Shown: positions 22,149 to 31,733, counted from the first letter of the stretch. The stretch: DNA of 33,042 nucleotides from Paenibacillus phyllosphaerae (GCF_014192105.1 NZ_JACHXK010000038.1:1-33042), one strand, 5' to 3'. Program-made: numbers and translations. The notes: generated by a model from the sequence alone, not told the origin.

Positions 22149-24245
22149 ATGAACAAACCCGCTACGCGCAAGCCCGCTGCCAGGCGCAAGCCGCCCCTGC
22201 GCATCCGAGCCGAGCGTTGGCTGCCGCTGCTCAAACCGCTGCGCCGCTTGTCCATTGTCGCCGGCTGTGTCCTGCTAGTGTCGTTCATTGCCTTATTCAG
22301 CTTCCTGTTCTATCTGCGCAACCAGACGCTGCCTACCGCGTCGATCAGCCAAGCTTCGCAAATGCTCGACCAGCAGGGGCAGATCATCGATACGTTCCAC
22401 ACCGGCGAGAACCGCCAATCGGTCCCGCTCAAATCCATATCGCCCTACTTAATAGAAGCAACACTTGCTATCGAGGACCAGCGCTTCTACGAGCATCTCG
22501 GCTTCGATATGAAAGGACTTGCCCGGGCGGCCGTCGTCAACCTGAAGGCCATGGAGACGAAGCAAGGCGCCAGCACCATTACGCAACAGCTGGCCCGCAA
22601 CCTGTACTTGACCCATGAGCGGACCTGGAACCGTAAAGTGAAAGAAGCGATGTATACCGTCCAGCTGGAGATGACGTATTCCAAGGACGAAATTCTCGGA
22701 ATGTATTTGAACCAAATCTACTACGGCCATGGCGCTTATGGCGCTGAAGCAGCCGCGCAGCTGTACTTCAACAAGCATGCGTCGGACCTGACGCTAGCCG
22801 AGAGTGCCATGCTCGCCGGCATCCCGAAGGGACCGAAGTATTACTCGCCTTATAATGATATGAAAAATGCGAAAGACCGCCAGCGCACCATTCTCGCCAC
22901 GATGGTCGATCAGAATATCCTTACCCGCGAGCAGGCGGATGAAGCAGGCGAAGAGCTGCTCGCCTTCCAACCGCTCGGTACCGGCAAGCAGGACGGCATC
23001 GCGCCGTACTTCCGCGACTACATCCGCAGCGTGGCGATCGATCAGCTCGGCATCGATGAGCGGCTGTTCACCGAGGGCGGCATCCGAATCTTCACGACGC
23101 TGGACCCCGAAGCCCAACTTGCTGCCGAAGAGGCCGTGGAGAAAGGGATCCCGTCGTCCTCTGAGCAGCAGGCCGCCCTAGTGGCGATCGATCCGCGCAC
23201 CGGCTATATCAAGGCGATGGTCGGCGGCCGGAATTACAAGACCAACCAGTTCAACCGGGCACTGGCGAAGACGCGCCAACCCGGGTCGTCGTTCAAACCC
23301 ATTCTCTATTTGACCGCGCTGCAGGAAGGCGCCATGACGGCAGTATCGCGATTCAAGAGCGAACCGACCGTGTTCACCTATGATGAAGGACGCAAAACGT
23401 ACGCGCCGCATAACTATAACGACAAATACGTGAACGACTTCATTGATATGCGGCAGGCGATCGCAAGCTCGGACAACATCTATGCGGTGAACACGATTAT
23501 GTCCGTCGGCGCCGATAAGGTGATCGAGATGGCCCGCAGTCTCGGCATTACGAGCAATCTGCAGCCCGTTCCGTCGATGGCGCTCGGCACCTTCCCGGTC
23601 AGCCCTTACGAAATGGCCTCCGCCTTCGGCACGTTCGCCAACAATGGCGTCCATATCGAGCCGACCGCGATCTTGCGGATCGAGAACAGCAAAGGCGAAG
23701 TGCTCTACGAGGCGGTGCCGCAGGCGCAGCAAGTCGTGGACCCCGCGCATGCCTATGTGCTGACCTCGCTGATGGAGAGCGTCTTCGAAACCGGCGGAAC
23801 CGGCAACCGCGTCTCCGCGCTCATCAAGAGGCCGGTTGCCGGCAAGACCGGCACGACGGCAACCGATGCCTGGCTGGTCGGCTATACCCCGGAGCTCGTG
23901 ACCGCGGTATGGGTCGGCTACGATAAGGACCGCAAGCTGACGCCGACGGAAGCCCATCGGGCAGCGCCGATCTTCGCCAACTTCACCGAGACGGCGCTAA
24001 GCAGCGTACCGCCCAAAATGTTCGCGGCGCCGGAAGGGGTCGTTACCGTATACGTCGATCCGGCGAGCGGCAAATTGGCCGCCGATACCTGTCCGAACAA
24101 ACGGCTCGAGAGTTTCGTAAGCGGAACGGAGCCGAAGGAGGTCTGCGGCGAGCATAGCGACAAGGCGGCTTCCAGCCAGCAAGATCCGGCGAAGGAAGCG
24201 TCCAAATCCTGGTGGTCGCAGCTGAAGCGTTGGTGGACGGACTAA
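22149..24245 (+). CDS. pbpG: class A penicillin-binding protein, PbpG-like (PBP1A family)
   Basis: A bifunctional peptidoglycan transglycosylase/transpeptidase anchored in the membrane, 698 aa. A basic N-terminus and one membrane segment (about 36-56) are followed by a GT51 domain. Catalytic E109 lies in EDQRFYEH, and motifs GASTITQQLARNLYL and LNQIYYGHGAYG follow. The transpeptidase has the active serine in SSFK (S380-K383), SDN (441-443) and KTGT (566-569). A short charged Ser/Lys/Trp tail ends it. Location beside speE-speB and ywhD and a forespore-type promoter mark it as the orthologue of B. subtilis pbpG, which acts with pbpF in spore germ-cell-wall synthesis. AGGG lies 7 nt upstream of the start. 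Confidence 0.92.
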   Translation: MNKPATRKPAARRKPPLRIRAERWLPLLKPLRRLSIVAGCVLLVSFIALFSFLFYLRNQTLPTASISQASQMLDQQGQIIDTFHTGENRQSVPLKSISPYLIEATLAIEDQRFYEHLGFDMKGLARAAVVNLKAMETKQGASTITQQLARNLYLTHERTWNRKVKEAMYTVQLEMTYSKDEILGMYLNQIYYGHGAYGAEAAAQLYFNKHASDLTLAESAMLAGIPKGPKYYSPYNDMKNAKDRQRTILATMVDQNILTREQADEAGEELLAFQPLGTGKQDGIAPYFRDYIRSVAIDQLGIDERLFTEGGIRIFTTLDPEAQLAAEEAVEKGIPSSSEQQAALVAIDPRTGYIKAMVGGRNYKTNQFNRALAKTRQPGSSFKPILYLTALQEGAMTAVSRFKSEPTVFTYDEGRKTYAPHNYNDKYVNDFIDMRQAIASSDNIYAVNTIMSVGADKVIEMARSLGITSNLQPVPSMALGTFPVSPYEMASAFGTFANNGVHIEPTAILRIENSKGEVLYEAVPQAQQVVDPAHAYVLTSLMESVFETGGTGNRVSALIKRPVAGKTGTTATDAWLVGYTPELVTAVWVGYDKDRKLTPTEAHRAAPIFANFTETALSSVPPKMFAAPEGVVTVYVDPASGKLAADTCPNKRLESFVSGTEPKEVCGEHSDKAASSQQDPAKEASKSWWSQLKRWWTD

Positions 24246-24291
24246 ACGGACTGGCTTAGGCACGTTTGATCGATAGGAGTGAAAGAGTGAA

Positions 24292-24340
24292 GGCTCTCCC
24301 CATGTCATCTTAGGATGACGTTAGGGAGGGCTTTTATTTT
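24292..24340 (+). terminator. intrinsic terminator of pbpG
   Basis: GGCTCTCCC and GGGAGGGC pair (with one G-U), enclosing an inner GTCATC/GATGAC stem, and are followed by TTTTATTTT. It lies 47 nt after the stop codon. Confidence 0.88.
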
Positions 24341-24401
24341 GCCATAATCGCTCATTCCCTGAAGAATGCCCGATAGAGCCAGGGATCTATCGTCATGTTA
24401 C

Positions 24402-24431
24402 TTGGACGAGACCTGCTCCCCATGGTATCAT
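24402..24431 (+). promoter_or_regulatory. candidate SigA promoter of the esterase gene
   Basis: TTGGAC (24402-24407) and TATCAT (24426-24431) are 18 nt apart, and the Fur box begins 10 nt after the -10. Bound Fur would therefore cover the start point. Confidence 0.55.
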
Positions 24432-24440
24432 CATTTTATC

Positions 24441-24459
24441 GATAATGATTATCATTATT
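24441..24459 (+). promoter_or_regulatory. Fur box
   Basis: GATAATGATTATCATTATT matches the 19-bp Fur consensus (GATAATGATAATCATTATC) at 17 of 19 positions and has the expected dyad symmetry. It is placed just downstream of a promoter and 24 nt before the esterase start, the classical geometry for iron-dependent repression. Confidence 0.88.
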
Positions 24460-24482
24460 ACTACATGATTGGGGAATCCGCT

Positions 24483-25226
24483 ATGCGAGGAAGCATCGAA
24501 ACTATCTCATTCGAGGGTCGAGACACCCATGTCTATTTGCCGCCCTCCTACAATGGACAAACCTCATTCCCTGCCGTGTACGTGCAAGACGGCAGCTACT
24601 TATTCGCCGACAGCCTCAAGGAGCTAGAGGATGATTTTGCGCAAGGGTTGACGCAAGAGGTGCTCTTCGTCGGCATCGAGCCGGAAGACCGCTGCCGGGA
24701 ATATACGCCTTGGTATGCGGAGGGACTCCTCCCCGATGAGCAGTTCAGCGGCGAAGGCGACCGCTATCTGGACTTTGTAACCGAGAAGGTCATTCCGTTC
24801 ATCCAGACCCGCTACAACGTATTGGACGATCCCCGCCAGAGAGGGATTACGGGCGGGTCGCTCGGGGCGCTGATTTCCTTGTTCGCGGCGTATCGTAAAC
24901 CGGCGTATTTTAGCCGAATCGCGCTTATGTCGGCTTCCCTCTGGTACGAGAATATGCTCGCTTATATTGAGGCGAACCCTTTTGCTCAAGATGAGCTTCT
25001 TCTCTATATGTACGTCGGCGAGCTTGAGGCCAAGGGACGGGGCAATATTATGGAGCGGATGGTCCCGAATACGAGGGAAGCGCATCGGCTGCTGAAAGAC
25101 AAGATGCCTGGCGGAGAACGGCATATTCGGTTCGAGACCGATCCGGAAGGCGTTCATGAGCACAGGAATTTCAATCAGTACTTTCCGAACGCGATGCGAT
25201 TTATTTATCCGGGCGCGAATAGCTGA
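24483..25226 (+). CDS. alpha/beta-hydrolase esterase, probable siderophore esterase (Fes/IroE/BesA-like)
   Basis: A 247-residue cytosolic hydrolase of the esterase D/enterochelin-esterase-like group. The nucleophile elbow GGSLGA gives the catalytic serine, with an acid expected after it and a late His (VHEHRNFN). The start at 24483 has GGGGAA 6 nt upstream; the longer frame from 24366 would run through the promoter and Fur box and is rejected. A strong Fur box implies expression under iron starvation. The likely role is therefore hydrolysis of imported ferric-siderophore esters, releasing iron, as BesA does with bacillibactin. The substrate is inference. It stands alone, without siderophore uptake or synthesis genes nearby. 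Confidence 0.82.
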   Translation: MRGSIETISFEGRDTHVYLPPSYNGQTSFPAVYVQDGSYLFADSLKELEDDFAQGLTQEVLFVGIEPEDRCREYTPWYAEGLLPDEQFSGEGDRYLDFVTEKVIPFIQTRYNVLDDPRQRGITGGSLGALISLFAAYRKPAYFSRIALMSASLWYENMLAYIEANPFAQDELLLYMYVGELEAKGRGNIMERMVPNTREAHRLLKDKMPGGERHIRFETDPEGVHEHRNFNQYFPNAMRFIYPGANS

Positions 25227-25247
25227 GGCAAGCCGATCAGCACGACA

Positions 25248-25286
25248 AAAATCCCTTATGGGCACAAGGCTCATAAGGGATTTTTC
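25248..25286. terminator. bidirectional terminator between the esterase and the chemotaxis receptor
   Basis: A perfect 14-bp stem (25248-25261 with 25273-25286) is bordered by A-run and T-run, so it can terminate both convergent transcripts. Confidence 0.9.
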
Positions 25287-25343
25287 ATTGCGTAACGCTG
25301 ACCTTGGATTACACGGTGCACGCAAGGCTGGTTAACGCGGTGC

Positions 25344-27545
25344 TTATTGCGCTTTCTTCTTCCACAGCGGCTTGCGTGGCTGCTTTTCTTTCTTTGCCTT
25401 CTTCTTTGCTTTCTTGTTCGGCTGGCCCGAATCGCCCGCCGCTGCCGCGTTCTCATTCACCCGGAACTTCGAGAGCGCATCTTGCAGCTGTATAGCTGTC
25501 TGGCTTAATGCGCCGGAAGCCGCGAGCACTTCCTCCATCGACTCCAACTGCCCATTGGCGGAAACTGCTGCCTCCTGCGCTTTGCTGACCGCCTTGTTCG
25601 CATAACTGAGCGATTCATGGACCGAAGCCGCAACCTGCTCCGTTCCTGCTGACATTTGCTCGGTCGCAGCGGAAATTTCTTCGACTTGGGAAGCCACGCG
25701 TTCAACTTCGCTCAGAATCGTCGCGAACATGCCGCTCACGGTCTCCATCATCGCCAAGCCTTGCGTCGACTCGGCTACGCCAAGCTCCATCTTGCTCGCC
25801 GCGCTGGCTGCCGACTGCTGCATGCCTTCCACGACGCGGTTAATATTCTCGGCCATCTGTCTCGATTGATCGGCCAGCTTGCCGACTTCGCTGGCGACGA
25901 CGGCAAAGCCTTTGCCATGCACGCCTGCACGCGCCGCCTCAATATTCGCGTTCAGCGCCAGCAAATTCGTCTGCTTCGCAATGCCTGTAATCAGCGCGAC
26001 GATCGAGGAAATCTGCTCGGACTGCTTGCGAAGATCGAGCACCGCCTCAGCGGTCTCGCCGGCATTCTGGCGAATGACCTGCATCTGGTTAGCCGCTTGC
26101 AACACCGTGTCGCGGCCTCGCTTCGCTTCCTGCGCCGCAGAGGAAGCCGAATCGTTCACGACCGACGACGTCTCCGCGATGCGGCCGATTCCTTCAGCCA
26201 TCTCGGACATCGCGGTCGCGTTCTGCTCCATGCTGCTCGACTGGTGCTCGGCCTCTTGGGCAATCTGCTTCATGACCTCGGCAATCTGGGTAGCCGCGCT
26301 TACCGATTCGTGCGCGGTGGACTCCATCTGCTGCGAGGACGCGCTAATCTTCTCGCTCGTCAGCTGATTGGTGCGCAGCACCTCGGCGAATGCCTCTGCC
26401 ATGCGATTGAAGGCATGTCCGACGCGGGCCAGCTCGTCTTTGGTCTTCAGCTCTACGCGTACGGTCAGATCGCCGGCCGCCATGCGGGAAGAATCCTGCT
26501 CCAGGCGTTGAACGGCTTGTCTGACATTCAAGTAGAAGGCAACGAAGAATGCGGCGACGAGCACTAGTATCACGCCAACGATCAAGATCATGATGTCGCG
26601 CTCTAACTCCATCTCGTCGATGCGTTCATCGATCAGCACCGTTAGCAGCTTCATCGCTTCATCATAGAGAGCAGAAGCAGCATCGATCGATTTTGTACCA
26701 TCCGCGAAATAAGCGGACGAGCCGTAGCTGTTCTTGCCGGAAACAACCTCGCTCATAATGATCTGACTGAAATTTTGCGCCGTCGTGATATTCGCCTGAA
26801 CGCGTCCTTCAATCGCGCTGATATCCGCGCTGCCGTTCATTGCGTTGCTCCAGTCGCTGTCAATATGTTTGACGAGTGTATCAATCTCGTCCGCTTGCTT
26901 GATAAGATCCAGAATCATTTCGTTCGTCATGACATCTCCCGCCAGAATACTGCGGCCTGTACCGCGCGCGAGTGCCTCGCTCTCCATCAGCAGCGGCAGG
27001 CGGTTAATGACCATGTTCACAAGTGAGAAGCTCTCCAACTCCGGATCCATAGTCATATTGGAGCCATCAGAAATCTCGCTTTGCAGTTCAAGTAACTGCT
27101 GGACGAGCTTAACATGCCAGGCAACGCTCTCGTCGACCGATAGGTCGGCATATTGCGTCTCCAGCAATGCCCACCCGGACTTAAAACTGCTCCATAGGGA
27201 AGTGGTCCCGAACTCTTCACCATACTTGGCGTCCATCGCATCGACGAGCGCGATGCGCTGTTTCATCTCCGATTTAATTGCATCCACCTGAGTGGTTGCC
27301 AGCTTGTTCCCATTGTCGCTGGTGCTGCGGCTCTTCTGCAGCTCCATCATTAGGTTCTTTACCGACCCGAGATAGGTCACGCCTTCTCGTTCCTTCTGCG
27401 AGAGGGCAATAGAAGATTGCAAGGTTTGAAAAAGATCGACCGATAGAATGGAAATCGGAATCAGCATAAGTAAGCCGATTAGGATGAACTTTTTCATATA
27501 GGATAAACGATTCATAATAGCTACAAATGGCGCAAAAACAAACAC
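25344..27545 (-). CDS. methyl-accepting chemotaxis protein
   Basis: A 733-residue membrane chemoreceptor. A first membrane helix (about 18-37) and a second (about 317-340) enclose a ~280-residue helical extracellular sensor region. A HAMP domain (about 341-395) and the cytoplasmic signalling hairpin follow, containing the highly conserved tip (KQTNLLALNANIEAARAG). No C-terminal CheR-tethering pentapeptide is present; instead the protein ends in an unusual Lys-rich tail (KKAKKKAKKEKQPRKPLWKK). The start is GTG at 27545 with GGGGGAG upstream; ATG codons at residues 11 and 17 are alternatives. The ligand cannot be predicted. No che genes are adjacent. I saw no SigD promoter in the 225-nt upstream gap. 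Confidence 0.94.
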   Translation of the reverse strand: MFVFAPFVAIMNRLSYMKKFILIGLLMLIPISILSVDLFQTLQSSIALSQKEREGVTYLGSVKNLMMELQKSRSTSDNGNKLATTQVDAIKSEMKQRIALVDAMDAKYGEEFGTTSLWSSFKSGWALLETQYADLSVDESVAWHVKLVQQLLELQSEISDGSNMTMDPELESFSLVNMVINRLPLLMESEALARGTGRSILAGDVMTNEMILDLIKQADEIDTLVKHIDSDWSNAMNGSADISAIEGRVQANITTAQNFSQIIMSEVVSGKNSYGSSAYFADGTKSIDAASALYDEAMKLLTVLIDERIDEMELERDIMILIVGVILVLVAAFFVAFYLNVRQAVQRLEQDSSRMAAGDLTVRVELKTKDELARVGHAFNRMAEAFAEVLRTNQLTSEKISASSQQMESTAHESVSAATQIAEVMKQIAQEAEHQSSSMEQNATAMSEMAEGIGRIAETSSVVNDSASSAAQEAKRGRDTVLQAANQMQVIRQNAGETAEAVLDLRKQSEQISSIVALITGIAKQTNLLALNANIEAARAGVHGKGFAVVASEVGKLADQSRQMAENINRVVEGMQQSAASAASKMELGVAESTQGLAMMETVSGMFATILSEVERVASQVEEISAATEQMSAGTEQVAASVHESLSYANKAVSKAQEAAVSANGQLESMEEVLAASGALSQTAIQLQDALSKFRVNENAAAAGDSGQPNKKAKKKAKKEKQPRKPLWKKKAQ

Positions 27546-27772
27546 GGAAAGCTCCCCCTTCGATGTACCTAGTCCTAGTTTAATAGGGGAAAGCGTTCCC
27601 TACAACAAGTTTCGACGCGATTTGATCGTATACGACGCAGTGAATAATTGGGATACCATCCAATAATAGAAAACCAAGGTTTTTCTTGATTAATTCATAA
27701 GGCGTAACCGATACTAAAGTCCTACAATCTATTTTTGTTTGCTACTTCATATTCCTAGTAGTTATATCCAAT

Positions 27773-27812
27773 AGAAGAAGGCCTCGGTGCATGTACACCG
27801 AGGCCTTCTTCT
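27773..27812 (-). terminator. terminator of ywhD
   Basis: A perfect 17-bp stem (27773-27789 with 27796-27812) has a 6-nt loop. On the minus strand the tail is TTCTTCTATTGG, poor in T, but the stem is very stable. Confidence 0.85.
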
Positions 27813-27840
27813 ATTTACATTCCGAACAAAACACGCTGTC

Positions 27841-28389
27841 CTACTCTTCCAACGCTTCCTTCAACACCTCAGGCGAGTTATCCCACCATTCCGGATTGTG
27901 GTTGACGAGCAGGCGCTTAAGCGCGGCTTTCTCCTCGTCGTCCAGTTCATCCAGCACGAAACGGCGCTTGATCGCGTAGTCGAGTCGGTTGACGTGGTCG
28001 GCGAGAATCTTCCAACCGCGCTTGGCCTCGGAGTCGATCAGCATCGGGCAAGCCGTTGCGCCCGCATAGTACGAGCCGTTCTCGTTGCGGTCGACCGCGA
28101 CCCAGACGATATAGCAGAGGCGGCCGTTAGGCGTATCCTCTTTATTCGGCGTAAACTTGATGCCCCGCTCGATCTTGCTCTTCGCGTGCATCGCTCCTTC
28201 ATCAATATAGGCTTCGCCATTGTCGATCATAACGCAGGACACCTGACTCAGATCAATCGTGCCAGCGCCGAATCCCTTATGCGCTTTGTTGCTGACGACG
28301 TTCAGCGCCAGCGTTTTCTTTTCCTTCTTCGGCGCTTCCGCCGCGCCTTCAGGCTGCTGCCCTTGGCCTTGCTCGTTTATATCAGACAT
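27841..28389 (-). CDS. ywhD: YwhD family protein
   Basis: A 182-residue soluble protein of the YwhD family, function unknown, conserved in Bacillales beside pbpG and the polyamine genes. The first ~25 residues are a polar Gln/Gly/Glu/Lys linker. The rest is a mixed alpha/beta domain with family segments (AHKGFGAGTIDLSQVSCVMID, then GIKFTP). The start at 28389 has AAGGGAG about 11 nt upstream; the longer frame to 28485 lacks a ribosome site and has an implausible Arg/Trp-rich N-terminus. A terminator follows at 27773-27812. Confidence 0.87.
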   Translation of the reverse strand: MSDINEQGQGQQPEGAAEAPKKEKKTLALNVVSNKAHKGFGAGTIDLSQVSCVMIDNGEAYIDEGAMHAKSKIERGIKFTPNKEDTPNGRLCYIVWVAVDRNENGSYYAGATACPMLIDSEAKRGWKILADHVNRLDYAIKRRFVLDELDDEEKAALKRLLVNHNPEWWDNSPEVLKEALEE

Positions 28390-28523
28390 GTTGTCTCGAA
28401 CTCCCTTCCCATGAAAACCGCTGTCATCTCGTATTGTCCACCACCGCAAAACCCAATAACGGCGCGGCTTTGCCGATCGCGGCACACATTAATTCCATTT
28501 TAGCTAATAATCTCGGAAAAGCA

Positions 28524-28552
28524 AACATATACATGCCTTAGATGCTTGTCAA
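28524..28552 (-). promoter_or_regulatory. SigA promoter of ywhD
   Basis: On the minus strand a perfect TTGACA (28552-28547) and TATGTT (28529-28524) are 17 nt apart. It overlaps the upstream region of the divergent peptidase gene. Confidence 0.65.
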
Positions 28553-28569
28553 CGGGAGGGAATCGTTTA

Positions 28570-30630
28570 ATGTCGCCACGTCTTGCCAAACGTTTAGTGC
28601 TCTTCGCCATCGCCGCCGTCCTGTTAGGCGTGTCGGCCAGGGAAGGGTTTGGGGATGCTTGGGTATCGCAATATACGTATGCTTTTGCCCCGGCCTCAGG
28701 CGCTGCTCTACCGCAGACCTCACTGCCTGTCCCCGCACCGGGTGGATCGGCCGCGAAGGTGCCGGCGCCACCCGCAACACCGCAGCAAAGTACGCCTGTC
28801 CCTGAATCTGTCTTGAAGCCTACACCGGTCTCGCTCAGCAAACGGATCGTCGAATACCATATCGACGTGACGTTGGCGGAGGATAGCAAGACGCTGCTGG
28901 GCGAGGAAACTCTTACGTGGACAAACCCCGGCAAGTCCCACGTAGCCGAGATTTATTTTCACCTGTACCCGAATGCGTTCCAGTCCCCGGACACCAGCTT
29001 CATGAAGGAGTCCGGCGGCAAGTTGCGGGAGGACAAGGCGAAGACGGGCACCGTCGGCAGCATGAAGATCGAGGAGCTGCAAACGGCTGAAGGGGACAGC
29101 CTGCTGCCTCGGCTGCATTACGTCCAGCCCGATGACGGCAACGCAAAGGACAACACGCTGGCCAAGCTTCGGCTTCCCGACCCGATCGCCCCTGGGCAGA
29201 GCGTCACGATGAAGCTTAAGTTCCAGGTCCAGCTGCCGGAAGTGTTCGCGCGCATGGGCTACGCCGGCGATTTCGTCATGGCGGGCCAATGGTTCCCGAA
29301 GGTTGCCGCTTATGAGACCGCAGGCACGCGGGGCCGCACGGCAGACGGTTGGAATGCGCATCAGTATCATGGCAACTCCGAGTTCTACAGCAACTTTGGC
29401 ATCTACAACGTGAAGATCAATGTGCCATCGGACTACACCGTGGCCGCAACCGGCTTCCAGACGAAGCCGACGAGCGCCGAGAACGGCAGACGCACCTATC
29501 AGTTCTACGCCGATGACGTGCATGATTTCGCTTGGTCCGCTTCACCGCATTTTGTCTATTCCGAGGAGGCCTTCTCTGCGACGGGCGTTCCGGGGGTACG
29601 CATCAAGCTGTATCTCGATCCGCTCCATGCCGATCTGAAGGAACGTTACCTGCACGCAGCCAAGTCCTCCCTCTCCAAATACGCGCAATGGTATGGGACG
29701 TATCCGTATTCCACCCTGTCCATCGTCGTTCCGCCTACAGGCGCCAACGGCGCCGGCGGCATGGAGTATCCGACGCTCGTAACCGGCTTTGCCGCAGAAG
29801 ACGATGCCCCGAGCATCGACTATCTCGAACGCACGATCGTCCATGAAATCGGCCATCAGTATTGGTACGGCATGGTCGCGACCAACGAGTTCGAGGAGGC
29901 GTGGCTGGACGAAGGGTTCACCTCCTATGCCGAGGACAAAGTGATGGAAGTCGCATACGGCATCGAACCGAATTTGACCGTAGAATCCAGCTACATGACG
30001 AACCCTGCCCCCCTGAAGCAGCTTTCGTGGTCGTACCATGGTCATGACAGTTACGCCGAAAATGTGTACATGCGTGCCAAGCTCGTGCTAATCGGGATTG
30101 AAAAACAGGTCGGGCCGACGACGATGCGTAAAATTTTGCGCGCGTATTTCCAAAAGTATAAATTCAAACATCCGTCCACAGCCGACTTCCAGCGCGTCGT
30201 CGAACAGGTGACGAAGACGAAGTGGAACGATTATTTCAGCCAGTTCGTCTACGGCAAGGAGATGGCCGACTATGCCGTCGAGTCGATCAAGGTAACCAAA
30301 GTCGAGCAGGATGGCACGGAGAAATACGAGTCTTCCGTCCTGATCAGCAAGCGCGGCGGCGCAAACGGACCGATCCCGATTATTCTCCAATTCGCCGACG
30401 GCACGACTATGCCGAAGATATGGGACGGCATGGAGGGCACCGTCCAGTATGATGTCATCCACCCTTCGCCGCTCGTCTATGCGTCGATCGATCCGGATAA
30501 CAGCAACGTGCTCGACAACAAGCACATCAATAATTATTTGAAGGCCGAGGTGCCGGAGAAAACGCGGACCCGCTGGAGCCTTGGCGTGACACGGTTCATC
30601 GAGAGCCTGTTCGCATCGCTCGCATGGTGA
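28570..30630 (+). CDS. secreted M1 family metallopeptidase
   Basis: A zinc aminopeptidase-type protease, 686 aa from ATG 28570 (GGGAGGG 9 nt upstream; the frame's TTG at 28546 has no ribosome site). A signal peptide or N-terminal anchor (about 5-25) is followed by a Pro/Ala-rich linker. The M1 catalytic core shows a GGMEYPT exopeptidase-type motif (GAMEN equivalent) and the zinc site HEIGH (H425, E426, H429) with the third ligand E448 at the canonical 18-residue spacing. A late tyrosine (DSYAENVYMRAKLVL region) is placed as in the family. The peptide substrate is unknown. The membrane protein gene follows 51 nt downstream and may be cotranscribed. Confidence 0.92.
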   Translation: MSPRLAKRLVLFAIAAVLLGVSAREGFGDAWVSQYTYAFAPASGAALPQTSLPVPAPGGSAAKVPAPPATPQQSTPVPESVLKPTPVSLSKRIVEYHIDVTLAEDSKTLLGEETLTWTNPGKSHVAEIYFHLYPNAFQSPDTSFMKESGGKLREDKAKTGTVGSMKIEELQTAEGDSLLPRLHYVQPDDGNAKDNTLAKLRLPDPIAPGQSVTMKLKFQVQLPEVFARMGYAGDFVMAGQWFPKVAAYETAGTRGRTADGWNAHQYHGNSEFYSNFGIYNVKINVPSDYTVAATGFQTKPTSAENGRRTYQFYADDVHDFAWSASPHFVYSEEAFSATGVPGVRIKLYLDPLHADLKERYLHAAKSSLSKYAQWYGTYPYSTLSIVVPPTGANGAGGMEYPTLVTGFAAEDDAPSIDYLERTIVHEIGHQYWYGMVATNEFEEAWLDEGFTSYAEDKVMEVAYGIEPNLTVESSYMTNPAPLKQLSWSYHGHDSYAENVYMRAKLVLIGIEKQVGPTTMRKILRAYFQKYKFKHPSTADFQRVVEQVTKTKWNDYFSQFVYGKEMADYAVESIKVTKVEQDGTEKYESSVLISKRGGANGPIPIILQFADGTTMPKIWDGMEGTVQYDVIHPSPLVYASIDPDNSNVLDNKHINNYLKAEVPEKTRTRWSLGVTRFIESLFASLAW

Positions 30631-30681
30631 CGATAAGCTCGCGGTTTATGACATGACAGAAAGTCGAAGGGAGGCCTTTTG

Positions 30682-31494
30682 GTGAAAAGTCATTTGAGAC
30701 AGGGATGGCAGCTGACAGCCAAGCACTTCTCCATCGTCATTATTCTATTCCTCTACGAGCTGCTCTGGGGCTTCTTCCTATACCGGACGATCGACTCGAT
30801 CGTCACGCCGCTGCTCCAGCGTTACCCGGACAGCACAGGCGACGCGGACGCCGTGCGGTTGTTCCTCACGGAGGCGCAGTTCCAGCTTATCAAAACCGAC
30901 CTGATCTACCCTTACCTGTGGCTGTTCGCCGGCCTGCTGGCGGCTCGCATGCTGATCACGCCGATCTTCAATGCCGGGCTGCTCCACTCGCTGCATTATG
31001 CCGGGGAGGAAGGCACCCGCTTCCTCCATGGCATCCGCCACAGTTGGAAGCCGATTACGCTTATTTATCTGCTCGAGGTCGTACTGACGCTCGCCCCTGC
31101 CGTATGGGTGCTCCCGCATACGTACCGGAGTTTCATGAACAGCAGCAATACGGGCGAGCTGCTCCAGCATACGTTGCCGTATATCGGCGGATGGTTCGTG
31201 CTCGCGATCGTGCTCCACCTGCTCTTCCTGGCCATGCAATTCGGCGCGGTAGCCGGTACCGGCCCGATGCGCGCCTTATGGGGAGCGCTGAAACAACTGC
31301 TTCCTTTTGCCGGCATCTCGCTGATCATGTGGGGAATCGGAATTCTGCTGAGCTTGACCGTCGCCTCCGTCTCGATGCTGTGGGCGGGCATATTCGCCTT
31401 GATTCTCCATCAGGGCTTCCATCTCGTACGCACGATTATGAAGGTGTGGACGATCGCGGCCCAATATGATGTGTGGCATTCCAAGCAAGTATGA
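30682..31494 (+). CDS. integral membrane protein of unknown function
   Basis: A 270-residue polytopic membrane protein, not assigned to a family. Six hydrophobic segments are visible (about 15-37, 75-97, 121-141, 164-187, 206-226, 229-246), with loops rich in charged residues. The start GTG at 30682 has AAGGGAGG 7 nt upstream; the adjacent TTG at 30679 is too close. It probably shares a transcript with the M1 peptidase. No catalytic motif is apparent. The overall look resembles small DUF-type membrane proteins with a repeated helix-Gly pattern, but I cannot name one. Confidence 0.75.
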   Translation: MKSHLRQGWQLTAKHFSIVIILFLYELLWGFFLYRTIDSIVTPLLQRYPDSTGDADAVRLFLTEAQFQLIKTDLIYPYLWLFAGLLAARMLITPIFNAGLLHSLHYAGEEGTRFLHGIRHSWKPITLIYLLEVVLTLAPAVWVLPHTYRSFMNSSNTGELLQHTLPYIGGWFVLAIVLHLLFLAMQFGAVAGTGPMRALWGALKQLLPFAGISLIMWGIGILLSLTVASVSMLWAGIFALILHQGFHLVRTIMKVWTIAAQYDVWHSKQV

Positions 31495-31733
31495 GGAAAA
31501 ACAACCGCAGGCAAAGGGATACAGTTTTCGCCGTCTTTGAAGGCGCAGCGCGTTTCATTGCGGAGAAATAGAGGATGACTGATAACCGTGAAACTTTATA
31601 ACTTCCTATATTTCAAGCGGAAACGACTTGTATTGTCTTCTTAGCGACGGGATTCGTTACATTGCGGGAAACGGCCTTGTCCAAGGCTAGCAATGGAAGG
31701 GCAATCATCGGAGAATTATAGAATAAACGCGAG

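Noticed and set aside
23178..23957. 259-codon minus-strand frame inside pbpG
   Set aside because: It is antisense to the transpeptidase domain, whose catalytic motifs are intact.
24366..24482. N-terminal extension of the esterase frame
   Set aside because: It would be translated across the promoter and Fur box; a good ribosome site supports the start at 24483.
28720..29523. 267-codon minus-strand frame inside the M1 peptidase gene
   Set aside because: It is a shadow of a well-supported gene; no ribosome site or recognisable product.
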